From positions 1 to 64,000 of the forward strand of contig NZ_JAAN01000019.1 in the NCBI RefSeq assembly GCF_000559025.1: DNA of 64,000 bases, read 5' to 3'. The notes beneath the pieces are model-generated. The model did no database searches, was not told the DNA's origin, and saw only the letters and a program-made list of their open reading frames with translations. A program made the translations under genes and the position numbers. This DNA is from Luteimonas huabeiensis HB2 (GTDB lineage Bacteria; Pseudomonadota; Gammaproteobacteria; Xanthomonadales; Xanthomonadaceae). Each line of letters opens with the position of its first letter. The stretch's first letter is position 1. This document shows positions 17,505 to 26,645 of this stretch, piece by piece.

Positions 17505-18002
17505 TCAGTCGGCGAACTGTATCCGCACCTCCACCCGGCGGTTCGGCGCCAGGCAATCCTTGAGCGCGTCGCCGCGCTGGCCCTCGCAGTCCACCACCGG
17601 CTCCACGCTGCCGCGGCCCACCGCGGTGATGCGGCCGGCCGGCACGCCGCGCTCGATCAGATAGTCGCGCACCGCGTTGGCGCGCTGCTCCGACAGGCGC
17701 AGGTTGGCGCGGTCGTTGCCGATGCGGTCGCTGTGGCCGATCACGTGCACGATCTCCAGCGGCCGCGCGTTCAGGCGCTCGGCAAGCTCGTCCAGCGCGG
17801 CGAGGCCGGCGGGGTTGAAATCGTCGATGCTGGCGCGACCGAAGGCGAACAGGCCGTCGGCCGACAGCTTCTCGAGGAAGCTCGACGGCAGCGGCGCCGC
17901 CGGCGGCTCGGGCGGCGGCGGCGGCTCGGCCGGCCGGCTGGCGCAGCCGGTCGCGAGCAGGGCGATGGTCGCCGCGATCGCGGCGGTGAGCTTGAAGCGC
18001 AT
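17505..18002 (-). CDS. OmpA-family peptidoglycan-binding lipoprotein
   Basis: A 165-residue lipoprotein. The signal peptide (AAIAATIALLATGC) ends in a lipobox with the lipidated cysteine at about residue 20. A short proline-rich linker (PAEPPPPPEPPAAPLP) follows, and then an OmpA_C domain with VIGHSDRIGNDRANLRLSEQ and a final CLAPNRRVEVRIQF. The domain binds diaminopimelate in peptidoglycan, so the protein should tether the outer membrane to the wall. The start ATG at 18002 gives a normal leader. It is a lone gene; upstream lies the 18003-18231 gap (nothing recognised) and then the MITE-like element. Confidence 0.88.
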   Translation of the reverse strand: MRFKLTAAIAATIALLATGCASRPAEPPPPPEPPAAPLPSSFLEKLSADGLFAFGRASIDDFNPAGLAALDELAERLNARPLEIVHVIGHSDRIGNDRANLRLSEQRANAVRDYLIERGVPAGRITAVGRGSVEPVVDCEGQRGDALKDCLAPNRRVEVRIQFAD

Positions 18003-18231
18003 GGATTGTCCCCTTCCGCTGGATGCGGCATCACGACGTTCGGATCACGACACCGGCACGGCGCTCCCGGCCCATGGAGACGCGGGCGCGCCACAGCGGT
18101 ATCCCCCCCATCGCGCGGAATATGGGCCGCGGATCGAGACGAAATCAAGACCCGCGCCGCGCGCCGGACCGGCGGTCGCGCCGCCGGTGCGAACGGCGCG
18201 GCACGGCGCGGGCGAACGGACGCTCGCCTAC

Positions 18232-18399
18232 CTAGGAGCGTGGGCGGCAGAAATCGTCCGGGCTGCAAAGCCGCCTGCGCGGTCCATATTTCCGCCGATT
18301 CTGGGCCTGTAGCACCACTACAGGCCGGCGAATCGTCGAAAATCTGTCCTCGCCCAGTCGCCTTTTCGCCTCGAACATTTCTGCCGCCCACGCTCCTAG
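18232..18399. mobile_element. 168-bp MITE-like element with perfect 23-bp terminal inverted repeats
   Basis: Left arm 18232-18254 begins CTAGGAGCGTGGGCGGCAG; right arm 18377-18399 is its exact 23-base reverse complement. The interior has no ORF of note but carries a strong stem-loop, GGCCTGTAG-CACCA-CTACAGGCC, with outer CGATTC/GAATCG extensions. The right terminus supplies the TAG stop codon of ygfZ (18396-18398). Size, perfect terminal repeats and lack of coding capacity fit a non-autonomous miniature element. CTAG at each end may include target sequence. The parent transposase is unknown. Confidence 0.65.
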
Positions 18400-19247
18400 C
18401 GCGCCAGGCCTTCCAGCAGCGGCAGCAGTTGCGCGGGCGCATGCCCCAGCCGCGGTCGCGCCGGCGATGGATCGAGCGGCAGTACCGCCAGCGCATCGAG
18501 GCCCTCGGCGGCCACGATCCTGCCGCCGCCGGTCTCCAGCGCCACCTCCGCGCCGGGCAGGGCGGGTTGCGCGGTCCGCAGCCGCGCCAGGGCGCGCTTG
18601 GCCTGGCCGAGGAAGTGGGTGCGGGCGACGATCTCCTGGCCGGGATAGCACCCCTTCTTCACGCTGTAGGCGCGCAGGCGGTCCAGCGACAGCTGCTGCG
18701 GCGTCCACAGCTCGGCCTGCGAGAGGTCCAGCCGCGGCAGGCCGTGGACGAGATCGCAGGCGCGCCAGCGCGCGGCCAGGATCGGGTCCGTCGCGGCGGC
18801 GGCGCCGCCCAGGCGTAGCCGGCGCGGCGCGCCGTCGCCGCTCCAGTCCAGTTCGAGGGCGTCGCCCGCGGCCGCGAAGCGCGAACCGCTGGCGTCGGCG
18901 GGCGCGGCGAAGGCCGCGGACACGGGCAGCGCCGCCTGCACCGTCACCGTCGCCTTGCTGCGGAACAGGAAGCCGCGCAGGCGGGCGGCGAAACCTTCCG
19001 CGTCGGCATCGAGCAGCAGCAGCCGGAACCGCTCCTCGTCCAGGCGCAGCAAGGCGAACAGCGCGATCACGCGGCCCTTCGGCGTCAGCCAGCCGTTCCA
19101 CTGCCAGTGGCCCGGGGCCAGCGCGGCGACGTCGTTCATGAACTGCGCCTGCGCGAATTTCGGCGCATCGCGGCCTTCCACGGCCAGCGGATGAAGACTC
19201 GGAAGCGCGAAAAACGCGCTGGAAGCGTCGGCCGACTTGTCGGACAT
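18396..19247 (-). CDS. ygfZ: YgfZ/GcvT domain folate-binding Fe-S maintenance protein
   Basis: A 283-residue tetrahydrofolate-dependent protein of the YgfZ/IBA57 family, which helps maintain certain iron-sulfur enzymes. The diagnostic motif KKGCYPGQEIVARTHFLGQ is near the middle (about residues 190-210), and the folate-fold strands FMNDVAALAPGHWQWNGWL and TPKGRVIALFALL precede it. The start at 19247 (MSDKSADAS) is preferred to an ATG at 19289, which would lie inside the divergent small gene. It is divergent from the sdhAF4-sdh operon, a fitting context because succinate dehydrogenase has Fe-S clusters. The last codons overlap the end of the MITE-like element. Confidence 0.88.
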   Translation of the reverse strand: MSDKSADASSAFFALPSLHPLAVEGRDAPKFAQAQFMNDVAALAPGHWQWNGWLTPKGRVIALFALLRLDEERFRLLLLDADAEGFAARLRGFLFRSKATVTVQAALPVSAAFAAPADASGSRFAAAGDALELDWSGDGAPRRLRLGGAAAATDPILAARWRACDLVHGLPRLDLSQAELWTPQQLSLDRLRAYSVKKGCYPGQEIVARTHFLGQAKRALARLRTAQPALPGAEVALETGGGRIVAAEGLDALAVLPLDPSPARPRLGHAPAQLLPLLEGLAR

Positions 19248-19287
19248 GAACGTGGGAACTAAAATTCCGGCGGTGAAGACCCCGGCC

Positions 19288-19449
19288 ATGATAGGCGAAA
19301 GCGTTTCCGCACCGGACCCGGATCGAACCGATCCGCCCGCTGCGGCGCCGGTGCCGGCATCGCCACCCGAAGAGATCGGGGGCCGCGACGGCCCCGACCC
19401 GACCCGTTACGGCGATTGGGAAAAGAACGGTCGCTGTATCGATTTCTGA
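19288..19449 (+). CDS. sdhAF4: Succinate dehydrogenase assembly factor 4 (DUF1674)
   Basis: A short ORF whose C terminus matches the DUF1674/SdhAF4 signature: EIGGRDGPDPTRYGDWEKNG followed by RCIDF. SdhAF4 proteins bind flavinylated SdhA and protect it until it joins SdhB. The N-terminal part is a variable, acidic-proline-rich linker. The start is uncertain: 19288 gives 53 residues, while an ATG at 19237 gives 70 but would overlap the start of the divergent ygfZ gene. It sits 52 bases upstream of sdhC, so it is likely the first gene of the sdh operon. Small size makes it easy to miss. Confidence 0.78.
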   Translation: MIGESVSAPDPDRTDPPAAAPVPASPPEEIGGRDGPDPTRYGDWEKNGRCIDF

Positions 19450-19501
19450 CCTCCCGATCCAGCCACGCGGCGTTGCCGCCCAGCGAGGAGACCTGCCAGC
19501 G

Positions 19502-19897
19502 ATGGCGAATCGCGAACGCCCCATTTCACCGTTCATGCTCGGGCAGACGTATCGGTTCCAGATCACGTCGCTCATGTCCATCCTCCACCGCATCACCGGC
19601 ATCGCCCTCTCGGTCGGTGCGCTGGGCCTGGTGTGGTGGCTGCTGGCGGTCGCCATCGGCGGCGAGACCTACGCCACCGCCTCGGCCTGCCTGTCCTCGC
19701 CGGTGGGCATGGTGCTGCTGTTCGGCTTCACCCTGGCCCTGGTCTACCACCTGCTCAACGGCATCCGCCACCTGGCCTGGGACGCGGGCTGGGGCTTCTC
19801 GCTGCCCGAGGTCTACCGCTCCGGCTACGCGGTGTTCGCGGTGGGCTTCGCGCTGACCGCGCTGATCTGGTTCTTCGTGCTGTGGGGTGGGGCATGA
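19502..19897 (+). CDS. sdhC: Succinate dehydrogenase cytochrome b556 subunit
   Basis: A 131-residue membrane anchor of complex II. The N-terminal signature RPISPFMLGQTYRFQITSLM, followed by SILHRITGIALS, is typical, with the quinone-site Ser/Arg before the first helix. Three transmembrane helices follow (about residues 28-50, 60-83 and 105-128). The haem-ligand histidine lies in YHLLNGIRHLAWD. It has a GAGGAG Shine-Dalgarno and overlaps sdhD by four bases (ATGA). Confidence 0.95.
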   Translation: MANRERPISPFMLGQTYRFQITSLMSILHRITGIALSVGALGLVWWLLAVAIGGETYATASACLSSPVGMVLLFGFTLALVYHLLNGIRHLAWDAGWGFSLPEVYRSGYAVFAVGFALTALIWFFVLWGGA

Positions 19898-20298
19898 GCG
19901 ACATCGAGGCGCGCGCCGCGCGCGACTACCGCACCCCGGTCAAGCGCGCCATGGGCCTGGGCTCGGGCAAGACCGGCACCGGCCATTTCTGGTGGCAGCG
20001 GGTGACCGCGGTGGCGCTGGTCCCGCTGGTGGCCTGGTTCGTGGGCACCCTACTGTCGCTGGTGGGCGCGGACCTGGAGACCGCCCGCGCGACGCTGGCG
20101 CGGCCGTCCAACGCCATCCTGTTCTCGGTGTTCTCGGTGGCGCTGTTCTGGCACGCCAAGCTCGGCCTGCAGGTGGTCATCGAGGACTACATCCACCGGC
20201 GCGCGCTGGAAGTCGCGCTGCAACTGCTGGTGACCTTCGTCTGCGCGGCCGCGGCGCTGGCGTCGCTGTACGCGATCGGCCGCATCGCCTTCCTATGA
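19894..20298 (+). CDS. sdhD: Succinate dehydrogenase hydrophobic membrane anchor subunit
   Basis: A 134-residue partner of SdhC. The N-terminal segment is [20 protein letters not shown], and the conserved [20 protein letters not shown] contains the histidine and tyrosine region near haem and quinone. Three transmembrane helices are evident. The ATG overlaps the sdhC stop. A 154-base spacer with a repeat-like block separates it from sdhA, which is unusual for the otherwise tight operon. Confidence 0.94.
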   Translation: MSDIEARAARDYRTPVKRAMGLGSGKTGTGHFWWQRVTAVALVPLVAWFVGTLLSLVGADLETARATLARPSNAILFSVFSVALFWHAKLGLQVVIEDYIHRRALEVALQLLVTFVCAAAALASLYAIGRIAFL

Positions 20299-20452
20299 AC
20301 CCGCCGTCTCCGGAGCCGGCCTCGCCCCAGGGCGCTGTCTTCGCGCAGACACGATTCCCGCCGGCACGATCGCCCTTCTCCCATGCCAGGGAGCGGGGAC
20401 GGGGCGAAGGCACCAGCCCGCCCGTCCCTGCGCGCGCAACCAGAGATTTCCG
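20299..20452. other. sdhD-sdhA spacer with a repeat-like block
   Basis: This 154-base stretch inside the sdh operon contains no gene. It holds CGCCCTTCTCCCATGCCAGG followed by GAGCGGGGACGGGGCGAAGG, which resembles a degenerate unit of the CCCTTCTCCCGC/GCGGG repeats seen elsewhere in the window. It may form an RNA hairpin that shapes differential expression of the membrane and catalytic subunits; this is speculative. Confidence 0.4.
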
Positions 20453-22243
20453 ATGACCGCGACCTACAAGATCACCGAACACAAGTACGACATGATCGTC
20501 GTCGGCGCCGGCGGCGCCGGCCTGCGCGCGACCTTCGGCCTGGCCCAGAAGGGCCTGCAGACGGCCTGCCTGACCAAGGTGTTCCCGACCCGCTCGCACA
20601 CGGTGGCCGCGCAGGGCGGCATCTCGGCGGCGCTGGGCAACATGGGCGAGGACGACTGGCGCTTCCACTTCTACGACACCATCAAGGGCTCGGACTGGCT
20701 GGGCGACCAGGACGCCATCCAGTACATGTGCCGCGAGGCGATCCCCGCGATCATCGAGCTCGAGCACCAGGGCGTGCCGTTCTCGCGCACCGAGGAAGGC
20801 AAGATCTACCAGCGCCCGTTCGGCGGCATGACCACGCACTACGGCAAGGGCATCGCCCAGCGCACCTGCGCCGCGGCCGACCGCACCGGCCACGCGATCC
20901 TGCACACGCTCTACCAGCAGTCGCTGGCCCACGACGCGCGCTTCTTCATCGAGTACTTCGCGCTCGACCTGATCATGGACGAGGAGGGCGCCTGCCGCGG
21001 CGTGCTCGCGCTCGACATGGCCGAAGGCACGCTGCACCTGTTCCGCGCCCAGGGCGTGGTGCTGGCCACCGGCGGCTACGGCCGCGCCTACTTCTCCGCC
21101 ACCTCGGCGCACACCTGCACCGGCGACGGCGGCGGCATGGCGCTGCGCGCCGGGCTGGGCCTGCAGGACATGGAGTTCGTGCAGTTCCACCCGACCGGCA
21201 TCTACGGCGCCGGCTGCCTGATCACCGAAGGCGTCAGAGGCGAGGGCGGCATCCTGCGCAACGCCAACGGCGAACGCTTCATGGAGCGCTACGCGCCCAA
21301 CGCCAAGGACCTCGCCTCGCGCGACGTGGTCAGCCGCTCGATGACGCTGGAGATCCGCGAGGGCCGCGGCGTCGGCGAGCACAAGGACCACATCCACCTC
21401 GACCTGACCCACCTCGACCCCAAGGACATCCACGAGAAGCTGCCCGGCATCGCCGAGAGCGCCCGGATCTTCGCCGGCGTCGACGTCGAGAAGCAGCCGA
21501 TCCCGGTGATCCCCACCGTCCACTACAACATGGGCGGCATCCCGACCAACTACCACGGCGAGGTCGTGCAGCTGAAGAACGGCGATCCCGACGCCGTGGT
21601 GCCGGGCCTGTACGCCATCGGCGAGGCCGCCTGCGTCTCGGTGCACGGCGCCAACCGCCTGGGCTCGAACTCGCTGCTCGACCTGGTGGTGTTCGGCCGC
21701 GCGGTGGCCAACCGCTGCGCGGAGACGATCAAGCCCAACGCCCGCCACAAGCCGTTGCCGGCCGATGCCTGCGACAAGGCGCTGGCCAACCTGGACAAGC
21801 TGCGCAACGCCAACGGCAGCACGCCGACCGCGGCGATCCGCGACCGCATGCAGCGCACCATGCAGGCCGACGCGGCGGTGTTCCGCACCAGCAAGACGCT
21901 GGCCGAGGGCGTGGAGAAGATCCGCGAGATCCACGCCTCCTTCGCCGACGTCAGGGTCAGCGACCGCTCGCTGGTGTGGAACTCCGACCTGATCGAGACC
22001 CTGGAGCTGCAGAACCTGCTGGGCCAGGCCCTGGCCACGATCGTGTCGGCGGAGAACCGCAAGGAATCGCGCGGCGCGCACGCGCACGAGGACTTCCCGG
22101 ACCGCGACGACGTGAACTGGCACAAGCACACCCTGTGCTGGGTCGGCGAGAACGGCGAGACCACCATCGACTACCGTCCCGTGCACATGTACACCCTCGA
22201 CGACGAGGTCGAGGTGGTGCCGCCGAAGGCGCGCGTATATTGA
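20453..22243 (+). CDS. sdhA: Succinate dehydrogenase flavoprotein subunit
   Basis: A 596-residue catalytic subunit of complex II, which oxidises succinate to fumarate in the TCA cycle. The FAD dinucleotide fold is [20 protein letters not shown], followed by [16 protein letters not shown], the region of the covalently flavinylated histidine. The active-site arginine region lies in [20 protein letters not shown], and [20 protein letters not shown] is the usual C-terminal FAD signature. Length and motif order are normal. SdhE and SdhAF4 encoded in the same cluster should mature it. Confidence 0.96.
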   Translation: MTATYKITEHKYDMIVVGAGGAGLRATFGLAQKGLQTACLTKVFPTRSHTVAAQGGISAALGNMGEDDWRFHFYDTIKGSDWLGDQDAIQYMCREAIPAIIELEHQGVPFSRTEEGKIYQRPFGGMTTHYGKGIAQRTCAAADRTGHAILHTLYQQSLAHDARFFIEYFALDLIMDEEGACRGVLALDMAEGTLHLFRAQGVVLATGGYGRAYFSATSAHTCTGDGGGMALRAGLGLQDMEFVQFHPTGIYGAGCLITEGVRGEGGILRNANGERFMERYAPNAKDLASRDVVSRSMTLEIREGRGVGEHKDHIHLDLTHLDPKDIHEKLPGIAESARIFAGVDVEKQPIPVIPTVHYNMGGIPTNYHGEVVQLKNGDPDAVVPGLYAIGEAACVSVHGANRLGSNSLLDLVVFGRAVANRCAETIKPNARHKPLPADACDKALANLDKLRNANGSTPTAAIRDRMQRTMQADAAVFRTSKTLAEGVEKIREIHASFADVRVSDRSLVWNSDLIETLELQNLLGQALATIVSAENRKESRGAHAHEDFPDRDDVNWHKHTLCWVGENGETTIDYRPVHMYTLDDEVEVVPPKARVY

Positions 22244-22373
22244 TGTCGAGACCGGGAATTCGGGATGGAGGGTCCGCGACAGCGACAGCCGCGATCACCG
22301 TTCTCCCGACGCCCCGATCCCAATCCCGAAGCGTTTCTCAACAGCCGCAAGGCTGGTCATCCCGGACTTCAAA
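22244..22373. other. sdhA-sdhB spacer with an inverted REP-like repeat
   Basis: This 130-base non-coding spacer contains TTCGGGAT (22259-22266) and its inverted copy ATCCCGAA (22323-22330), part of a GGGATTCGGGA-like repeat style common in xanthomonad intergenic DNA. The pair could fold into an mRNA stem-loop between the flavoprotein and iron-sulfur subunit genes. No gene is seen. Confidence 0.4.
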
Positions 22374-23159
22374 ATGGCCGAATTCTCCCTCCCCAAGAAC
22401 TCGAAGATCCAGGAAGGCCGCCACTTCCCGGCGGCCGCCGGCGCCGGCCGCACGCGGACCTTCAAGGTCTACCGCTGGAACCCGGACGACGGCCGCAATC
22501 CGCGCACCGACACCTACGAGGTCGACCTCGACAAGTGCGGCCCGATGGTCCTGGACGCGCTGATCAAGATCAAGAACGAGATCGACCCGACGCTGACCTT
22601 CCGCCGGTCCTGCCGCGAGGGCATCTGCGGCTCGTGCGCGATGAACATCGACGGCACCAACACGCTGGCGTGCACGCGCGCGATCGAGGACTGCAAGAAG
22701 GCCGAGGTGCCGATCTACCCGCTGCCGCACATGGCCGTGGTCAAGGACCTGGTGCCCGACCTGACCCACTTCTATGCGCAGTACGCGGCGATCAAGCCCT
22801 GGCTGCGCACCCAGAGCGCGCCGCCGCCCGATCGCGAGCGCCTGCAGTCCAAGGAAGACCGCGCCAAGCTCGACGGCCTGTACGAGTGCATCCTGTGCGC
22901 CTGCTGCAGCACCTCGTGCCCCAGCTACTGGTGGAACGGCGACCGCTACCTCGGCCCGGCGATCCTGCTGCAGGCCTACCGCTGGATCATCGACAGCCGC
23001 GACGAGGACACCGGCGCGCGGCTGGACGATCTCGAGGATCCGTTCAAGCTCTACCGCTGCCACACCATCATGAACTGCGCGCGCACCTGCCCCAAGGGCC
23101 TCAACCCGGCCCGCGCGATCGGCCAGATCAAGCAGCTGATGCTGGCGCGGCATGGGTGA
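22374..23159 (+). CDS. sdhB: Succinate dehydrogenase iron-sulfur subunit
   Basis: A 261-residue electron-transfer subunit of complex II. The three cluster-binding sets are visible: the [2Fe-2S] group [18 protein letters not shown] with a downstream AC, the [4Fe-4S] group [16 protein letters not shown], and the [3Fe-4S] region [17 protein letters not shown]. It carries electrons from SdhA to quinone. It has a long N-terminal extension ([20 protein letters not shown] begins at about residue 30), as in related gammaproteobacteria. It is followed by sdhE. Confidence 0.96.
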   Translation: MAEFSLPKNSKIQEGRHFPAAAGAGRTRTFKVYRWNPDDGRNPRTDTYEVDLDKCGPMVLDALIKIKNEIDPTLTFRRSCREGICGSCAMNIDGTNTLACTRAIEDCKKAEVPIYPLPHMAVVKDLVPDLTHFYAQYAAIKPWLRTQSAPPPDRERLQSKEDRAKLDGLYECILCACCSTSCPSYWWNGDRYLGPAILLQAYRWIIDSRDEDTGARLDDLEDPFKLYRCHTIMNCARTCPKGLNPARAIGQIKQLMLARHG

Positions 23160-23294
23160 GCGGCTGCGCTTGGCCGATGCCCTATCGGCATCGGCCGCAG
23201 CCGCGAACGCCCGGCCATGGACGGCCGGGCCGGACTCTCCGAAGCCCGCGTTGCCGCGCCAAGGACGGCGGCACGATCTCCTGCCGAAACCCGG

Positions 23295-23558
23295 ATGACC
23301 GCCAGCCAAGCCGAAGACCCCGAGCTCAAGCGCCTGCGCTGGCGCTGCCGCCGCGGCATGCGCGAGCTCGACGTGCTGTTCGAGGCCTGGCTGGCGCGCG
23401 ACTGGCCGGCGGCTTCCGAGTCCGAGCGCGGCGTTTTCCTACGGCTGCTCGATTGCGAGGACGATAAGCTCTGGCGCTGGTTGATGGGCTACGAGGCCGT
23501 GCCGGATGCCGAACTCGAAACGCTCGTGGCGAGGATGCGCGCCCTGCAGTCCCGCTGA
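23295..23558 (+). CDS. sdhE: FAD assembly factor SdhE
   Basis: An 87-residue helical protein that promotes covalent flavinylation of SdhA. The conserved [15 protein letters not shown] (family motif RGMxExD) and [20 protein letters not shown] are both present. An in-frame ATG at 23217 would add 26 residues without family similarity, so 23295 is chosen. Position directly downstream of sdhB and upstream of a ygfX-type gene matches the sdhE-ygfX order known from enterobacteria. The ygfX frame starts inside its 3' end. Confidence 0.92.
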   Translation: MTASQAEDPELKRLRWRCRRGMRELDVLFEAWLARDWPAASESERGVFLRLLDCEDDKLWRWLMGYEAVPDAELETLVARMRALQSR

Positions 23559-23973
23559 AGGCGCGGTCGTACGCTGGCGCCCCTCGCGCTGGCTGTCGGC
23601 GGCGCTGCTGGCGTTGTCCTTCGGCGCCGCGGCCGCCCTCCCGGCCTCCGGCGTGCCGGCGGCGCTGGCCTGGCCATTGTCCAGCCTCGCGCTGCTGCAC
23701 GGCGCGCTGCTGCTGCGGCGGCAGGCCCGCGCGGCCGAGCGGGTGCTGCATCTGCGGCCCGGCGGCCCGGTGGAGGTGAACGGCGAACCGGTGGACGACT
23801 TTCGCCTCGACTGGCGCGGGCCGCTGGCCTTCGCCCGCTGGCGCGACGCCGCCGGCCGCACGCAGCGCCTGGCCTGGTGGCCCGATACCCTGCCGCCGCC
23901 GCTGCGGCGTGAACTGAGACTGGCCGCGCCCGCTCCGCGGGCTGCGCGCGACGCGCCTTCGATGGCACCATAG
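23506..23973 (+). CDS. YgfX (CptA)-like small membrane protein
   Basis: A protein of up to 155 residues with two adjacent hydrophobic segments ([20 protein letters not shown], then a second to about residue 70) followed by a soluble strand-rich tail containing [16 protein letters not shown]. This layout and its place after sdhE match the YgfX family. In E. coli YgfX was proposed as a toxin acting on FtsZ/MreB with SdhE as partner, but its physiological role is disputed. The start is uncertain: 23506 overlaps sdhE by 53 bases, and family similarity begins at about residue 20 (VVRWRPSRW). The overlap suggests coupling. Confidence 0.6.
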   Translation: MPNSKRSWRGCAPCSPAEGAVVRWRPSRWLSAALLALSFGAAAALPASGVPAALAWPLSSLALLHGALLLRRQARAAERVLHLRPGGPVEVNGEPVDDFRLDWRGPLAFARWRDAAGRTQRLAWWPDTLPPPLRRELRLAAPAPRAARDAPSMAP

Positions 23974-24018
23974 CCGTCTTGTGCCGGCGCCGTGCGTCGG
24001 CGTCCCCGGCGAGAACCG

Positions 24019-25260
24019 ATGTTCAGACCCCTGTCCGCCGCCATCGGCCTGCGCTACCTGCGCGCCAAGCGCCGCAACGGCTTCATCTCCTTCATCTCGC
24101 TCGCGTCGATTCTCGGCATCGCCATCGGCGTGGCCGCACTGATCACCACGCTGGCGGTGATGACCGGCTTCCAGCGCGAGATCCGCGACCGCCTGCTGCA
24201 GATGTCCGCCCATGCCACCGTCAGCGCCGACAGCGGCGCGATGCAGGACTGGGCGCACGCGGTCGAGATCGCCGAGCGCGATCCGCGCGTGGCCGGCGCC
24301 GCGCCCTACGTGCAGAGCGAGGCGCTGATCGCCGGCCCCAGCCGCCAGCCGGCGCTGCTGCAGGGCGTGCTGCCGGACCAGGAGCGCCACGTGTCGGTGA
24401 TCGCCGATCGCATGGTCGAGGGCAGCTTCGACTCGCTCCAGCCCGGCAGCTTCAACATCGTCCTCGGCCGCGAACTGGCGCTGTGGCTGGGCGTGCGGGT
24501 CGGCGACCGGGTGGTGGTGACCACCGATTTCCAGGCCACGCCGATGGGCGCGGTGCCGCAGCTCAAGCGCTACACCGTCAGCGGCCTGTTCGAGGCCGGC
24601 CACCAGCAGTTCGACCGCAACCTGGCCCTGGTCAACATGGCCGACCTGCAGCGCGTGCAGCGGCTGGGCGACGCCGCCACCGGCGTGCGCCTGCGCCTGC
24701 ACGACATGAACCAGGCCGCCGACGTCGCCCGCGACCTCGCCATCGCCCTGCAGGGCCCGTACCGGGTCAGCGACTGGAGCCGCGAGAACGCCAACATGTT
24801 CCGCGCGCTGCGGCTGGAGAAGACCATGATCGCGATCCTGCTGTCGCTGATCATCGCGATGGGCGCGTTCAACCTGGTCTCCTCGCAGGTGATGCTGGTG
24901 ACCGACAAGCAGGCCGACATCGCCATCATGCGCACGCTGGGCATGCCGCCGGGCGGCATCCTGCGGGTGTTCATCGTCCAGGGCACGCTGATCGGCGTGA
25001 TCGGCACCGTGCTGGGCGTGGTGGGCGGGGTCCTGCTCACCCTCAACCTGGAGCACATCCTGCGCGCCATCGAGAGTGCGTTCGACGTGGTGCTGATCCC
25101 GCCCGACGTCTACTACATCACCGGCCTGCCCACCGAACTGCGCGGCGACGACGTGGGCACCATCGCGCTGGTCGCGCTGGTCATGGCCTTCCTCGCCACC
25201 ATCTACCCGGCGTGGCGCGCGGCGCGCACCGCGCCCGCGGAGGCGCTGCGCTATGAGTGA
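24019..25260 (+). CDS. lolC: Lipoprotein-releasing ABC transporter permease LolC/E
   Basis: A 413-residue inner-membrane permease of the Lol system, which extracts mature lipoproteins from the inner membrane and hands them to LolA. The start [20 protein letters not shown] is diagnostic of LolC/LolE. There is a first transmembrane helix (about residues 25-48), a large periplasmic domain, and three C-terminal helices with [20 protein letters not shown] and the MacB/FtsX-type [21 protein letters not shown] single permease gene suggests the LolF-type homodimer arrangement. Its stop overlaps lolD by 8 bases. Confidence 0.93.
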   Translation: MFRPLSAAIGLRYLRAKRRNGFISFISLASILGIAIGVAALITTLAVMTGFQREIRDRLLQMSAHATVSADSGAMQDWAHAVEIAERDPRVAGAAPYVQSEALIAGPSRQPALLQGVLPDQERHVSVIADRMVEGSFDSLQPGSFNIVLGRELALWLGVRVGDRVVVTTDFQATPMGAVPQLKRYTVSGLFEAGHQQFDRNLALVNMADLQRVQRLGDAATGVRLRLHDMNQAADVARDLAIALQGPYRVSDWSRENANMFRALRLEKTMIAILLSLIIAMGAFNLVSSQVMLVTDKQADIAIMRTLGMPPGGILRVFIVQGTLIGVIGTVLGVVGGVLLTLNLEHILRAIESAFDVVLIPPDVYYITGLPTELRGDDVGTIALVALVMAFLATIYPAWRAARTAPAEALRYE

Positions 25261-26020
25261 GAGCCGGGAACCGCGAATGCAGGCCCGCGCGCAGGACGCG
25301 GTCATCCGCGCCGAGGGGCTGGGCAAGACCTATCGCGAGGGCAAGCTCAACACGCCGGTGTTCGCCGGGCTGGATTTCGCCGTCTATCCCGGCGAGACCG
25401 TGGCCATCATCGGCGCGTCCGGTGCGGGCAAGAGCACCCTGCTGCATCTGCTGGGCGGTCTGGACGTGCCCACCGCCGGCGAGGTCTTCGTCGCCGGCCA
25501 CCGGATGAGCGCGCTCTCCGACCGCGCCCGCGGCGCCTTGCGCAACCGCGCGTTGGGCTTCGTCTACCAGTTCCATCACCTGCTGCCCGAGTTCACCGCG
25601 CTGGAGAACGTGATGCTGCCGGCGCTGCTGGCCGGGCAGCCGGTGGTGGACGGCGAGAAGCGCGGCAAGCCGCCCACCGTGGCCGAGGTGGCGCCCAAGG
25701 CCCGCAGCCTGCTGGAGGCCGTCGGCCTGGGCCATCGCCTGCAGCACAAGCCCGGCGAACTCTCCGGCGGCGAACGCCAGCGCGCCGCCGTCGCCCGCGC
25801 CCTGGTCAACCGGCCCGCCTGCGTGCTCGGCGACGAGCCCACCGGCAACCTCGACGACCGCACCGCCGCCACGGTGTTCGACCTCATGCTCGAACTCAAT
25901 CGCGCCCAGCGCACCAGCCTGGTGCTGGTGACGCACGATCGCGACCTTGCCCGCCGGCTGGACCGGGTGCTCGAACTGCACGAAGGCAAGCTGCGCGAAG
26001 TCGCGCCTTCGGAGGTGTAG
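25253..26020 (+). CDS. lolD: Lipoprotein-releasing ABC transporter ATP-binding protein LolD
   Basis: A 255-residue ATPase that powers the Lol permease. Walker A is [18 protein letters not shown], the Q-loop region is [20 protein letters not shown], the ABC signature is [15 protein letters not shown], and Walker B is [13 protein letters not shown] small insertion (about residues 125-140, [14 protein letters not shown]) is slightly longer than in E. coli LolD. It overlaps lolC and ends just before a convergent, compositionally different cassette. Confidence 0.94.
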   Translation: MSESREPRMQARAQDAVIRAEGLGKTYREGKLNTPVFAGLDFAVYPGETVAIIGASGAGKSTLLHLLGGLDVPTAGEVFVAGHRMSALSDRARGALRNRALGFVYQFHHLLPEFTALENVMLPALLAGQPVVDGEKRGKPPTVAEVAPKARSLLEAVGLGHRLQHKPGELSGGERQRAAVARALVNRPACVLGDEPTGNLDDRTAATVFDLMLELNRAQRTSLVLVTHDRDLARRLDRVLELHEGKLREVAPSEV

Positions 26021-26054
26021 GCGAGGGCGCGCGCGGGCGTGCGCAGTCTGGCGG

Positions 26055-26615
26055 CTACCGTTGCCGCGGCTTCGCCTGCCGGTACTGGCGCGCCTCGCCC
26101 TGTGGGCGAGCGTCGGGATCGACCGCGATGCAGAGACGGCCGTCGCACAGGATCGCATCCGAGGCGACGAACGCCTGCACGATAGGCACGGCGTCCTCGT
26201 AGCGCTGAAGTTCCGCCTTGGCCGCGGCGAGCTCGCGCCTGTAATAGCCGAGCACCGCCCAGCCGATCAGAAGCACCATCAGCAGGATCGAACCTGCAGC
26301 GCCGAACCACAGCCACACCGTCTTGCTGGCGCCCTGCAGATGCGCGGAGGTCGCCGACACGGCGCGACCGTATTCTGCCGCGACCGGGGAAACCGCATCC
26401 TTGGCCTCCTCCGCGATACGGGTACTGGCGCCTCCCACGATGCCGGCGATATCGCGGCGGAACTGGCTCACTTCCTGTCGCAACGATTGCACCTGCTCGT
26501 TGAAGGATGCACTCATGCGCGCTTCGCGCTGGGTCATTTCCGAGCGCAGCATCATCAGAGCCTTCACGGCATCTAGCGGCATGGCAGGAGTTGGGCTCCG
26601 ATTGCCACTATCCAT
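26055..26615 (-). CDS. Membrane-anchored coiled-coil protein of unknown function
   Basis: A 186-residue protein I do not recognise. Residues about 15-60 (LRSEMTQREARMSASFNEQV onward) look like a coiled coil. A single transmembrane segment follows at about 100-122 (WLWFGAAGSILLMVLLIGWA), then a short second coil (YRRELAAAKAELQRYEDAVP) and a cysteine pair (CDGRLC). This resembles small coiled-coil membrane accessories found near mobilisation or secretion genes. It lies 30 bases downstream of the putative effector gene on the same strand, so it is probably co-transcribed. G+C is visibly lower than in flanking genes. Confidence 0.65.
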   Translation of the reverse strand: MDSGNRSPTPAMPLDAVKALMMLRSEMTQREARMSASFNEQVQSLRQEVSQFRRDIAGIVGGASTRIAEEAKDAVSPVAAEYGRAVSATSAHLQGASKTVWLWFGAAGSILLMVLLIGWAVLGYYRRELAAAKAELQRYEDAVPIVQAFVASDAILCDGRLCIAVDPDARPQGEARQYRQAKPRQR

Positions 26616-26645
26616 AGCGGTACTCCATCGTCGTAGGCATGCGAG

